This document shows, one piece after another, positions 51,255-62,265 of a stretch of DNA of 64,000 nt (its first letter is position 1; every line of letters begins with the position of its first letter). The notes under the pieces are model-generated. The model was not told the origin of the DNA, made no database searches, and saw only the letters and a list, made by a program, of their open reading frames with translations. Source of the stretch: Eretmocerus hayati (taxonomy: Eukaryota > Arthropoda > Insecta > Hymenoptera > Aphelinidae); the NCBI GenBank assembly GCA_029851415.1, contig CM056744.1, positions 115,321,838 through 115,385,837 on the forward strand, given 5' to 3'. The translations under genes and the position numbers were made by a program.

Positions 51255-51573
51255 CTGCTGAAAATAATTCCGGAGGGGACCCCATGGGGCTTTGTGGGAC
51301 CTGGCCCTGGAAAAATTTCCAATCTTGAAATTTGCAAAATTTGTACAGCAGACGTACAGCATATGAATTTCGGCCATTATACCTCCAAAAAGTATCGAAT
51401 TTGGTCGAAATTTGTATGCTACACGTCTCAGATGCCAAATTTCGCAAATTTCAAGATTGAAAATTTTTCCAGGGCCAGGTCCCACAAAGCCTCATGGGTC
51501 CCCATAGAACTCTGTGGTACCCCGTGAGACCCCCATGGGATCCCATGGGGTCCCACGGAATTATTTTCAGTAG
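51255..51573. mobile_element. Hairpin MITE, ~320 bp, GC-richer arms
   Basis: Ends CTGCTGAAAATAATTCCG and CGGAATTATTTTCAGTAG. The arms also share GGGACCTGGCCCTGG and CAATCTTGAAATTTGC in opposite senses. The right half contains extra CCCATGGGA/CCCATGGGG palindromes, so the arms are unequal. ORFs on both strands merely mirror the arms. Confidence 0.8.
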
Positions 51574-53586
51574 GGGAGGCCGGTTGTAACGAGATTTCGG
51601 CCATAATGAGGAAATTTTTCTTTCTGATTTGGTGGACACTCGTATTGAATCAGTGGAGCCAGTGCCGCTTACAAGCTTCGGTTATAATGAGCATTTTCTC
51701 CGGCCTTTCGAAGCCCTTTTTAACTAAAAAAGACTGTATATGGCCACATAGAAACCGATATGTATATAAATCGAGTGACCAGGATCAAATAATTTTATCA
51801 AACTAACAAAACACCATTTTTTTGAAGCGATCTAGACTTCTTGACTATTTTGCATTTCCAAGGCATAATCTTCACAAGTATCTGGAAAAACTTGCATCCT
51901 GTTTATTTGAAGACGTTGAAAGAATCTAAAGCAAAGTTGTTTTCATTTACGGTATACGATAACAAGTTTGAGGGTATCAGATGGAGATTGAAACAAATAT
52001 ATTACTCCACATTGTTCGACTTGAGCAAAATCAGAAAGTCGGTCTATCAAATTATGGATTCACCGTGGGAAATGGCGATGAGCTCTATGTGTCACCAAAA
52101 CATTATCATGTGTCGAGATATTACCATGCGAATTAGAAGAGTTGAAGGAAGAATCGGTTAGGAGATTTCGCTCTCTCTCGGAGGTAATCTTTGCTTCTAA
52201 GCCCTATTTCCAGCATAGCCATGTCTCTGATTATTTGGGTGACTAAATCTAAGAGCAATGGAATCAAAATCAGCAACCGAAAACGATTCAAAGAAGATGC
52301 TCAAAACACAAAAAATGGCTCAATAAACTTTGAAAAATCTCTAACGCTCTTCCGAAACTTTTTTTGTGCTCAAATAATGGGTAAAGAGGTTTCTTCGGAT
52401 TTTCTGGGATTCTCCTTTCGGCAAGAATCTGCGCTTCAATATCAAACTTAATCTAAAATTATGAGGAATGGTCTAGAATTTCTACCATGTAATCTTTTAC
52501 TCCTTCTAAACTTCGAATGCAATCCATGATGATTCAGAATCACCTTGTCCTCGGGTCTTATGGACTATAAAAGTGTTTTGAAATTTCAAACTTGTTTACC
52601 CAACGGAAATGGTCCATTACCATACATAGTTTGCATTCAAAATGGCAATTTTCACTATCCCCCTTTACGCAATTGAATGTTGCTCAAAAAGCTCCCCGCA
52701 CAATTTCCTAGAAATAAGAAGTAATATTCTCATCCGTTGTAAAAGCTTTTTGGTGCTCCACACGATTCAAACGACTTGAATGTTTCATTAAAAGTCACAC
52801 ATCTCTGAAAAAAAAAATCGCTTACTTGAGGATATGATTCAGCTCGTAAAAAGAGTCCGACATCAGACGATCCTCATTTAGAAATTTCTCGCAAGTCGTC
52901 TACATATCTAAATCTGGGTAATCAACATCTTTCGCATGAGCACGTGTGCAAAGTTTGAATCCGAAAAATTTTATAGTTCCAAATGGCTCAATTTAGAGAA
53001 ACACGGCAGCGTTTATGGATTACTCGTACGAGACAACGCGTTTGGGAAGGATCCCTACCTCTCCAATTTTATAGCGGACAACCCCCTCCTCGACACCCCA
53101 TAATCATAAAACCAAAAAGCCGAGCGCATCTCTCTTCCTTATTTTTAATGTGTTTGTGCGTGTAACTTACTTGGACTTCTCGCCACAATTAACGAGGTAA
53201 TGATCAACGTCTAATGTGTATACTCTTCATTCCAATCTCTTGCCACATCGTCCTTTAAAATCCCAAAATCATTCATTTAGATGCCTGTGTGTATAATGTA
53301 GGGCTAACATGGGTTCAGACTTTGGTCTAGACAGCAACTTTCACCTTTGAGAATTCCTCCTGGGTCGACGATTTCCTCTTTTTCCTCGACGACATCAACG
53401 AAAACAACCTGTGGTTAGGTTGCGTATTGTTACAATGCAGAGAATACTCATTTGCTTTCAGTATAGAAATAAAAGGATAAGTCCGCGTGTCGGTCGCCAG
53501 ACCATACGTAAGGGAACATCATTCATTGTTAGACATGTTTATGGGTTTTGAGAGGAGAAAATTTCTTTACAGAAGAATTCATGTTT
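51574..53586. other. No gene recognised
   Basis: Frames at 51841-52161 and 52191-52451 are open for about 100 and 86 codons but show no domain, signal peptide or strong splice sites. Confidence 0.4.
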
Positions 53587-53755
53587 GTGTGCGTAAAGTG
53601 TGCCAAAAAGTTACTTTGCGGGTGAGTGTGCGGTGCGCAAAGTTGAGCGAATTCTTTTTTACGCACGATTTTCAGTGCGCAAAGTTTGAAATCGTGCGCA
53701 AAGTTGTCATAATCGGGCGCAAAGTTCGCTTATTAGTGTGCAAAGTTGTTTGTGT
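53587..53755. repeat. Cluster of GTGCGCAAAGTT words
   Basis: At least six variants of GTGCGCAAAGTT in under 200 bp. The same word fills the hairpin at 54703-54882, about 1 kb away, so both are probably parts of one repeat family or one interrupted element. Confidence 0.6.
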
Positions 53756-54499
53756 CACCACAATGTAAAGAAGTTTTTTGTACTCAACAAAGCTCAAACA
53801 TCGAAACATGATGCCTCATAAAATGGGAGTATATGTACAATACCATTGAATCTATTGTTCGTGTCTAATGATTGATTAAAATAACTAAGTACTGACTCAG
53901 ATGGAAATGTGAGCTTCTCTAGGATAATCAACACGATATGGTTGATGTCGACCATTCCCTGGAGAATAGTTCTCATTTTACATTCGAAATTTTCTGATTA
54001 CTCAAAACTTTCACCCATTTGTCAATCAAATGTTGAAAGTTTCTTGGGTACTTCACTTCCAAATTCTATCCAAGTCACAGCTTACTCATATAGTGTTTCA
54101 ACTTTAACTGTTGATGCCTATTCGGTAATTCTGAATATTTCTTTCCTCATATATCCATATTTTCCAGTCAGAATGGTCCATGTTTGCAAAAACTCAAAAA
54201 ATTCTACATCCACGAGTTTTGTCCTAATGTTTGACAATAAGATTCTGTTGCCAAATATTCAAAGGACTCAAAATCTTTTGCCATGAAATTTGATGATGGA
54301 GCTTTCTTTGAAGTGAATTTTCCCATTACACAAACTTCTCGTTTGATACTGATGATAATACTTCTTTGGTGGGAGTACTTGTATATCTTATATTTGTCTA
54401 CTATTAGTACTTCTGAAAGTTGAAAACAAAATTCTCTAGCGATACGATAAAATATGATTTATTATGAGGAGATTTTTTTATGATACTTTTTCAGAATTT

Positions 54500-54640
54500 T
54501 TTTTCAGACGGGGGCTCCGCCCCCCCAACCTCCCGGCGGGGCCTTCGCCCCCTGCACCCCCACCAGGGGCTCCGCCCCTGGACCCCGCCCGCGCCCTTCC
54601 TTCCCCCCCGACCTTCAGGATGTAGACCGCGGGGAACAAC
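54500..54640. other. GC-rich hairpin island
   Basis: A block of very high GC in AT-rich surroundings, built from short palindromes such as GGGGGCTCCGCCCCC (about 54510-54524), GGGGCCTTCGCCCC and CAGGGGCTCCGCCCCTG. It begins after a T run and lies just before the GTGCGCAAAGTT hairpin. Apparent proline-rich ORFs come from base composition. Confidence 0.7.
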
Positions 54641-54702
54641 TGTCCGCACCAATATCAAAAAGTATAGTAAGCAACACGGACGCAACTTTTCCGCTCTCGT
54701 TC

Positions 54703-54882
54703 CCGAAATTTTCGTGCGTAAAAGTGAAACTTTGCGCACAGTTGTAACTTTGCGCACGCTTCGCCGTGTGCAAAGTTTTCTGGGCTGTGCGCAAAGCTAT
54801 CTCGCGCACAGCGCAAAACACTTTGCTCACGTCGCAGAAGTTACAACTGTGCGCAAAGTTCATTTTTACGCACTCATTTCGG
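54703..54882. mobile_element. Hairpin MITE made of TGCGCAAAGTT units
   Basis: The left arm (CGAAATTTTCGTGCG, then AACTTTGCGCACAGTTGTAA) is mirrored on the right by TTACAACTGTGCGCAAAGTT and ACGCACTCATTTCG. Total about 180 bp with a repeated centre. Confidence 0.65.
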
Positions 54883-54899
54883 AAACTCGTGCGTAAAAG

Positions 54900-55703
54900 T
54901 ACTTTGCGCCTTGTTACTTAATGTATTATTTCAGAATTCTTCAATTCAAGTATACGTCAGAAAGCCAGTAATGTCAAAAGAAGTGGAATGTAGGTGAATA
55001 ATCAAATTTATAGTTTTTGAATAAGCCTAGCGATGCAAATATATCAGCGAATTTGCTTACCTTGTCATAGATTGAATAGAATTTAATTCAATCTATGCAC
55101 CTTCCGCGCTTCGTAAGGTTGCGAGTGCGAGGATGCATCGGCGGATTTTTGAGATGGAATTTTAAAAATTGAGAAGAGAGATGTATGAAATGAATTGGCC
55201 GTTTACTTGGAATGTTAACATTTCTAAGTAAACGGCTTAACAGAATAATCATTTTTTGAGATTTGATTATTGAACCTTCAAATCAATAAATTAACTCCTT
55301 TCGGGACTAAAATTTAGAAGAAAGTATCTAATGAAATAATGTATTGTGCATCTTTTTGCTCATCGTATTAATTTGCTTCATCACACTGCATCCAGACTGT
55401 TTTGATGGGAAAATTCTGAAACTTTCAGAAAATGATTGCATTAAGCACTTCGCAATATAATATTCAGTATAGGATAGAAAAAGTTGATCCATGACTGTTT
55501 ATCATACACTTTTCGGGCTATATGGAAGTAGGAACTATGATACAATCACGAATAAGATTGGGTTCTTGTTTACATCAGATTTATTCTATCAAAAGTAATA
55601 ACCGACAGTAACGCCCAAGAGTTATACTTACGAGTACTTTCCAAAACTTAGAAATTGTCGTACATGAGATGAAAAATGAAGCGATAACAGCAATTTATGA
55701 TAA
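54900..55703. other. Intergenic, two perfect-looking short hairpins
   Basis: ATAGATTGAAT...ATTCAATCTAT at about 55069-55099 and GCCGTTTACTTGG...CTAAGTAAACGGC at 55198-55236. The stretch also holds the likely 3' UTR of the ANK-PRANC gene, including TTTATT (AATAAA on the minus strand) at 55580-55585. Confidence 0.55.
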
Positions 55704-56575
55704 TTACATGTGTTCCTTCGATTTTTCTCCAATCTTAATAATTTTTACCAAATCTTCATTACTCAGGTAGTGAAGTATGGAATTTGAGCATGGTTCTGGT
55801 AATTCTACACTGATTAAACTCATCAAAGGAATCCTCGACTTGGTTAACAAAGATCGTCTAATTTTTCCATATTTCATTTGTAACTTAACAAGGTAGCCGT
55901 AATTCGGATACGTTTTGGAAAACTGTTCTCCTTCAATCAATCTTTGCAAGTCTGTATTCATACAATAGTTTGCCATTTCATTCAAACTATTTGATAAAAC
56001 GCTTCTCAATGTTGTGTACCGATCAATATTCACTGCCCCCATCGATTCGAGTTCTTCCTGACATATTTGAATATGATGAGATACTACAAATCGATGATCC
56101 TCAAGACCCTCAACCCAAAAAGTCTCACATTGGTATTCCAGCCATTCAGTTGCAGCTGCTAAGTTGGGCTCACTGACGTCCAATCCTATCAATTTCAATT
56201 TCTCGATATGTTTGAGACAAATTTCGATGCACTCTTCTGATTGACCAGGATAACCCTCAACAAAAGGGCGGATCATTCCTTCTACCAGAGTCATAAGATA
56301 AGTTTGACCTTTTTTATCCACTGCGTTTATATCTGCGCCGTTGTCTAGTAACAAATTGAGCAAATCCTTGTTATCCCTCAAATGAGCTGAATGAGTAGCA
56401 ACCAGAGTTGTTTCACCGTATAAATCCTTGGCATTAACATTGGCTCCATGGCTAAGAAGAAGACCAATGTCATCAATATCTTCTAAGTGAGTGACGTGTG
56501 AATATGCGTGATGCAACGGGGTTCTTAATTCATAATCTTGAGCATCAGGATCGGCACCGTTTTCCAATAAAAGAC

Positions 56576-56580
56576 GTATC
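56576..56580. repeat. Target-site duplication GTATC, left
   Basis: GTATC here and again at 57793-57797 flank the palindromic element directly. If the element is taken to begin with CACTG, the duplication is TAT instead; both readings give the same empty site. Confidence 0.8.
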
Positions 56581-57792
56581 ACTGTAAAAAATTTGTGGGA
56601 AAAACTGCAACCAGTGGTTGCAGTTTTTCCCTCAACCACTGGTTTATCCCAAAAATCAACCAGCTGGTTTATAATCAACCAGCTGGTTGATTTTTGGCAC
56701 AAACCAGTGGTTGACTACCTATCCAACCACTGGTTGACTTTTTTCCCACAACGAATATATAAGGATGAATGCGGCACCCACGATATTGGTCGATGGTGGT
56801 CTCCGGTTGACACTTTTGATTCGGAAAAACAAGTTTCGTCATTTTTTTTCACAAACAAAGAGGGATAAACATTAGCCCCGGTCGCGTATGGACGACAAAG
56901 CGGATTGCCTGTCCTGCAGGAGTCGAATACACGTCGTAAGACTGGAGGGATGGATAGATGGACGGATGGGGTGGGAGGGTAGATGGGATGGATGGATGGA
57001 TGGATGGAACGGAATAGAACGGACCGGAATGGGGCGAAATGGAACGAAATGAGGCGAAATGGAACGGAGTCTCATTGGATGGAGGGGAACGGAACGGGCC
57101 GGATGGGGCAAAATGGAACGGGCGGGGCAAAATGGAACGGACTCAAATTGGATAGAGGGGAACGGAACTGGCCGGGTGGGGCAAAATGGAACGGGCGGGG
57201 CAAAATGGAACGGAGTTGAATTGGGTGGAATCGACCGGAACGAAATGGATTCCATATCATTTCGTTCCATTCCGTTCAATTCCGTTCCATTCCGGTCCAT
57301 TCCGTTCCACTCCGGTCCATTCCGTTCCATTCCGGTCCATTCCGTTCAACTCCACTCCGTTCCATTCCGGTCCGTTCCGTTCCATTTCGGTCCGGTCCAT
57401 TCCGTTCCATTCCATCCATCGATCCATCCATCCCATCTACCCTCCCACCCCATCCGTCCATCTATCCATCCCTCCAGTCTTACGACGTGTATTCGACTCC
57501 TGCAGGACAGGCAACCCGCTTTGTCGTCCATACGCGACCGGGGCTAATGTTTATCCCTCTTTGTTTGTGAAAAAAAATGACGAAACTTGTTTTTCCGAAT
57601 CAAAAGTGTCAACCGGAGACCACCATCGACCAATATCGTGGGCGCCGCATTCATCCTTATATATTCGCTGTGGGGACAAAGTCAACCAGTGGTTGAATTC
57701 CAACCAGTGGTTGAATTCCAACCAGCTGGTTGATTTTGACAGCAAACCACTGGTTGACGATTTTGGTGGAAAGTCAACCAATTTTTTACAGT
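56581..57792. mobile_element. Palindromic introner-like DNA transposon in the ANK-PRANC gene
   Basis: The element is 1,212 bp and symmetric about 57,250. Its ends are ACTGTAAAAAAT and ATTTTTTACAGT. Each subterminal region holds four to six copies of CAACCAGTGGTTG or CAACCAGCTGGTTG, themselves palindromes, probably transposase sites. Further in, about 250 bp at 56750-57000 are mirrored almost exactly at 57415-57680. The centre is a GGAACGGAATGG-type simple array that switches strand at the midpoint. There is no transposase. On the gene strand it offers ACT|GTAAAA as donor and TTTTTTACAG|T as acceptor (intron 57789-56582, 1,208 nt). Splicing would leave 9 extra nt and the frame intact. CACTG ends with a 3-bp TAT duplication would fit a CACTA-like element; a 5-bp GTATC duplication is the other reading. 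Confidence 0.88.
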
Positions 57793-57797
57793 GTATC
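57793..57797. repeat. Target-site duplication GTATC, right
   Basis: Second copy of the pentamer found at 56576-56580. The coding frame on both sides joins at this site. Confidence 0.8.
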
Positions 57798-60009
57798 ATT
57801 TCTGATTTGGTCGGAGTTCTGCGTTGGTTACGGATTACAGTATGAAGAGATGTTTGCTTACAGTCATTTAGACTATTCACTAAGTTTTTCTTGGATTCCA
57901 TATTGGAACGAGTATCTAGCTCACATCTTACAACATTTATAAGACCTATGGCACATGCCATATGAAATTGACCAGGGTTCTTATCAATAGATGTATTCTG
58001 AGTCAACAAACAACTCTCGGATACTTGAATCCACAGATTTTTCGACTGATTCCAATAGGATGAGCGATAGACATATCGAAAGATATATTCTAATGGAGTC
58101 TTTTCCTCATCATGTGTCATCAAAGGATTGGCTTCATGTTTCAATAGTAACATGGCTAAATCAGGATTATGAGAAAAAATGGCGAGATGCAGAGGCGTGC
58201 ATTTGTTGTACTCGCAAAATTTAGATAGATTAATAGTCTGGTTTATTTCAACTTGATGAGTTGATGATAGATAATCTTTTATCATTCTTAAATCGGTCGT
58301 CTTATTAAAACATAATGCATGCAAAGTCGAAATAGCTTTGCCTTTGATGGGAGAACCTTTGGCATAAAGATAGCCAATCATCTCAGTCAAGAATTCGAAA
58401 ATCTGGTGATGGTCACAAGAAAGAAGTGAGGCTAACGACAAGTAATTGGTCATCAAATCAAGTGGGTTTAGGCTAAATTTGTTCGTAATTGAAATACCTG
58501 CCCCATGCTTCAGAAGGAGTAAAACAGTTTCTCTTTGTTGAAACGCACATGCAAAATGTAAAGCTGTAAAACCAGCCTATAATGCAGATTCCATCCTTAC
58601 TTGGGCATTTATATCAATCCCAAGTGTTACAAAATTTTTTACTACCTGCAGCTCATCTGTTGTACATGACATATGAAAAATTGACAGCTCTTCATCGTCA
58701 ATTGAATTTTTAGAGAAATTTGTCAAATTTTCAATCAGCAATTGAAGCATCCTAAAATTTCTATGCCTGAAGGCAACATGAATTGGCGTTCTATTTTGTG
58801 AATCTTGAGCTAAAATATTTGCTCCAAGATGTAGTAGGAGTATTACAGCTTCACTGCAGTTATAAGCAGCAGCTAAATGGAGTGGAGAGCTTCCATTATG
58901 ACAGGATGTATTTATATCAATGCAAGCATTGTGTTCAAGTAAAATCTCCTCCATAATTTTGGTGTTATTTTGAATGCAAGCCAAATGAAAGAGCAATGGT
59001 TCAAATTTTTCTGTAGATTCCACATACTGAGACTTTTCATTGATGATTGAATTGTAAAAACTCCTATCTTCTGTGAATGCATGCTTCAGTAAAACAGGAA
59101 AATGTAAACTGTCCAAGGTAGTTCCAGCTTTCAAGAGAAATTTGAATACATTCAAACATCTATAATACACAGCGAAATCTATTGGTCTCCATTTACTCCA
59201 AGGCATTATATCAGGACAATCCACAGTGAGATTGATATCAACTCCAAGTTTCAAAAAGTGCTCAACAATTGACTCATCATCTCTAGTACACGCAATGTGA
59301 AAATGAGATAGCCCTTGACAGCTAACAGGATTCTTGTATTGATGTTTATGAGCCGCTAGCAGCAAGTCTATAATTTTTTCATTACGCTGTAAGTCAGCTA
59401 AATGCAAGGGTGTTAGCTCTCTTGCGTCCTTTGCTGTTATGTCTACATCACACTTGAGCAAGTATTCAACTGTATCAATGCAGCCATAGTGGACTGCAAA
59501 GTGCAACGCTGTAAAGCCTGGCCATTGTAGAGAATTTTTATCTACAGCCTCATTAATATTTTTTCCAAAACTACTTGATACAAGTTTTTCAACAACATTG
59601 ACCTTGTTCATCATGCATGCCACATGTAGATGACTGAATTCATCAGTATTTGATAATTTTGGACACTGTAAGACAGGAGTATGTCAACAATGTTTTGATT
59701 TTCCATTTTTGCTGCCATGGTGAGAGGAGTTTCAAGGTTCCAATCTGTAGCACCAATGTCAGCATCAGCATCCAACAAGATTCGCACAATTTCTGAAAAC
59801 CTTGATATCACTGCCAAATGCAGCGGAGACTGACACTTAGCAGAATATTGCGAGTTTAGTTTAACCCTGCTCTTAACAAGTTGAAGGACAACATCTCTGT
59901 TGCGGCTCTTGACTGCTTCACACAAAGTAGTGTAATCTCGATGGTTGAGATCGGCAGAATTTTCATTATGAAGACAATTCTTCAAATCCATTCTAGATAC
60001 TGAACACAC

Positions 60010-61655
60010 CCTTGAGTGAAGTTAGATTGAAGTAAACAATTTGATGATTTTTACTTGAAAAGATGCACGTCTCTCTTGATGTTTTAGAGAGCTAGTATAA
60101 CGCACAAATGTCCAAAATCTTGTGTTTTGCTGTGGAACAATATTGCCAGGTCAAGTTTAACGGTTTCATTGGAGTAGCGAGAATGGTTCATATTGCGCAG
60201 AGAGGTTACCTTCTATTGAAAGCAAAGACGTAGAAGAAGAGTTATTTTTCTATAATCCTTGCACAGAAAACGTGGCACAATGTTTTTTGGGCACTTGAAG
60301 CTTATCTTGTTCGAGAGAGCTAATGAACCTCCTAAATTTTCTTATTTTGAACGACTTGCATGAGATTATCAGAAAATCAACAAAGTATCAAAGCACACTG
60401 AATGCCACTGCCGTGCACTGCCGCGACTTGCCCTTGTGTGCTTGTGCTCATCGCCACATGGCCACTTCCATAGATACGGGGTCTACGGAGGCTGCATTTT
60501 AGTTCGGGTAGGGGCAGGTAGGGCCCTATCTCGGGTTGCAAGAAAACTTGCAACTAGAGACCCTTCTCGATTTTGAATCGATCATGTTGATCTATGTGAT
60601 GGGATCATAAAACCCTCATGTTTTGATTTTTTTTTTATCCGAGATCTTGTGATGATGATGGAAGAGGTCATCTAATATAATATACATTTTCGGGTAGTGA
60701 GCTGCGGAGTGGCTAATATTTGATATTTTCGAGGATATTTTGCTATCAAATGTAAAAGCCTATTTTGAGTTTTGACTCTTATTTTGAGCCTTGTTGAAAA
60801 CTATGGTCCGTAGAATTTTTATTTCCCTACTCATCATCCAACCAAACGAAAAAAACGGAAGAAGGCAGCATATTCATACTGAAACACATGAAGAGTATTG
60901 TTAGCTTGTGCAGAAATGAAAAGCGGCCCAGTAAAGCCTCGAAGATTTGATTAAAATTAATCAGAAAAAGGTCCAAACGAATATAATAAGCATGGACTGT
61001 GGTGTTGTTAATTGAACTTGCTAATCATCAGATAAGTAAACTCGTAATATTATCTTCACCGTTAACATCATTTTGCCGATCAATGAATAGTTTGCCATAA
61101 CCTCTAACCTTCTCTCTTCTCGTGTCTTTTGAGTCGAATTTCTATCGCACGAGAGTTAAAAAATCTTGATCCAAAAGCGGGCTTGATACTTTGTGGAAAT
61201 TTCCTTTATATTTCCCAGGTGAGTCGCACTACCATCGTAGTCGGTTGTAGAGTCGGTTGATGAATCTTCAGAGGGTCGTCGTCGGCGTCCTTTTAGAGCG
61301 ACGACAAGCTCTGCACGTCATCTCGAGCTCCTCGTACGGCTGAAGAGTACCCGGGACGCCTACGCTCGAGCTACCGAGCTCAAACTGCCGAGCGAAGTGT
61401 TTTTATGCTCGTCGAAGGATGCTTCGTACATGTTCCAAAAATGTTTTTTTTTTTTCAGGTCTCAAGAAAGAAACAATTCCTGAGCTTGCGCAAACTTTTT
61501 TTCAAGTTCAGGAAAAGTTTGCCAAAGTTTAGAGAATTTTCCTCTTCCAAGTGCGGGATAGTCTCATTTTTTTCCTCCATATAAACTTCTCCTGAACATC
61601 AAGTTCAGGAAAACTTCATATGAACAAAAAAATTTTCACGCGGGCAATAATAGTC
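60010..61655. other. Upstream region of the ANK-PRANC gene; CpG-richer patch
   Basis: No gene recognised. The first ~400 bp is the likely promoter of the minus-strand ANK-PRANC gene; no TATA box stands out. A GC- and CpG-richer stretch at about 61210-61400 (GGGTCGTCGTCGGCGTCC, CGAGCTCCTCGTACGGC) follows a TATTTCCCAG and might be an exon or promoter, but no frame is convincing. Confidence 0.35.
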
Positions 61656-62265
61656 GTACGTACCGCAGAAGGTTCCCCCCGGAACTAATGCAACTTTCGC
61701 CGACGACCCACCAGCAACGTTGTATATAGGTAAGGTACAAATGTTCGCGAGCAATTATTACGTATCCACAGCGTTGTGTATTGGTTCCCAAAACCTTTCC
61801 GTGGTTCCGTGAGGGTTTTGTGACGGTTGTTTGTTGCAATCTGGAACATTTTTCTGTTGAATAAGTAGAAAACTCATTTCTTTTTCTTTTCCTTGCAGGC
61901 TATTTGTTATAAATCTCTTTGGCTTGGCTCGATCACTAATGCGGTCACTTCATGAAGAGGAAACAATGAGACTGTCCTTGACTAGCCTGCAAAGGAAAGA
62001 AAAAAAATAAAAAATTTTTTACTCATTTAACAAAAATTGTTTGAGTTTTCGGTTGTGAAGATAACTCGTACAAAACCGTTACGGAACCACGGGAAGGTTC
62101 CGGGAATTAATACACAACGCTGTAGATACGTAATCGCTCGCGGAAATTTTTACCTACAACGTTGCTGGTGGGTCGTAGGAACCCCAGGTGAATTACCTTA
62201 GGATGCTTTAAGGTTGCGTTAACCTTGAGGTTGCCCTAGTTCCGGGGGAAACCTTCCATGGTACG
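61656..62265. mobile_element. Foldback element, ~610 bp
   Basis: The left arm starts at CGTACC and GAAGGTTCCCCCCGGAACTA; the right arm ends TAGTTCCGGGGGAAACCTTC...GGTACG. Both arms share CCACCAGCAACGTTGTA, ATTACGTATC and CACAGCGTTGTGTATT in opposite senses, around a loop at about 61880-61985. The arms are diverged, and the right one has an insertion near 62190-62240. No transposase. Confidence 0.75.

Larger units (their letters stand above)
55704..59991 (-). pseudogene. ANK-PRANC protein gene, interrupted
   Basis: The gene reads from ATG at 59991 to TGA at 55704, about 1,020 codons if the breaks are ignored. It holds many ankyrin repeats (TALHFA, TPLHLA, LLLENGADPDAQD, INAVDKKGQT). The last ~110 residues match a PRANC domain: C..EL, then YPNYGYL, RRSLL, a near-terminal LPEP and ILHYLSNEDL, an F-box-like end. 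ANK-PRANC proteins of poxviruses recruit SCF ubiquitin ligases; in wasps and Wolbachia the role is unknown. Three breaks are visible. A one-base frameshift lies near 59665. A TAG sits at 58577-58579 where a sister repeat (INEAVDKNSLQWPGFTALHFA-like) has Trp, so TGG to TAG is likely. A 1.2 kb transposon lies at 56581-57792. The absence of ordinary introns fits acquisition by transfer. Assembly error could explain the frameshift. Confidence 0.85.

Noticed and set aside
56872..57845. Overlapping proline/serine- or methionine/glycine-rich ORFs on both strands
   Set aside because: They are translations of the GGAACGGAATGG simple array and palindrome arms of the transposon, open in several frames at once.
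58548..58602. 24-nt micro-intron (GTAAGG...TTATAG) as an explanation of the TAG in the ankyrin gene
   Set aside because: Far below known insect intron lengths, and the same stretch aligns gap-free with a coding part of a sister repeat, so a nonsense change is simpler.
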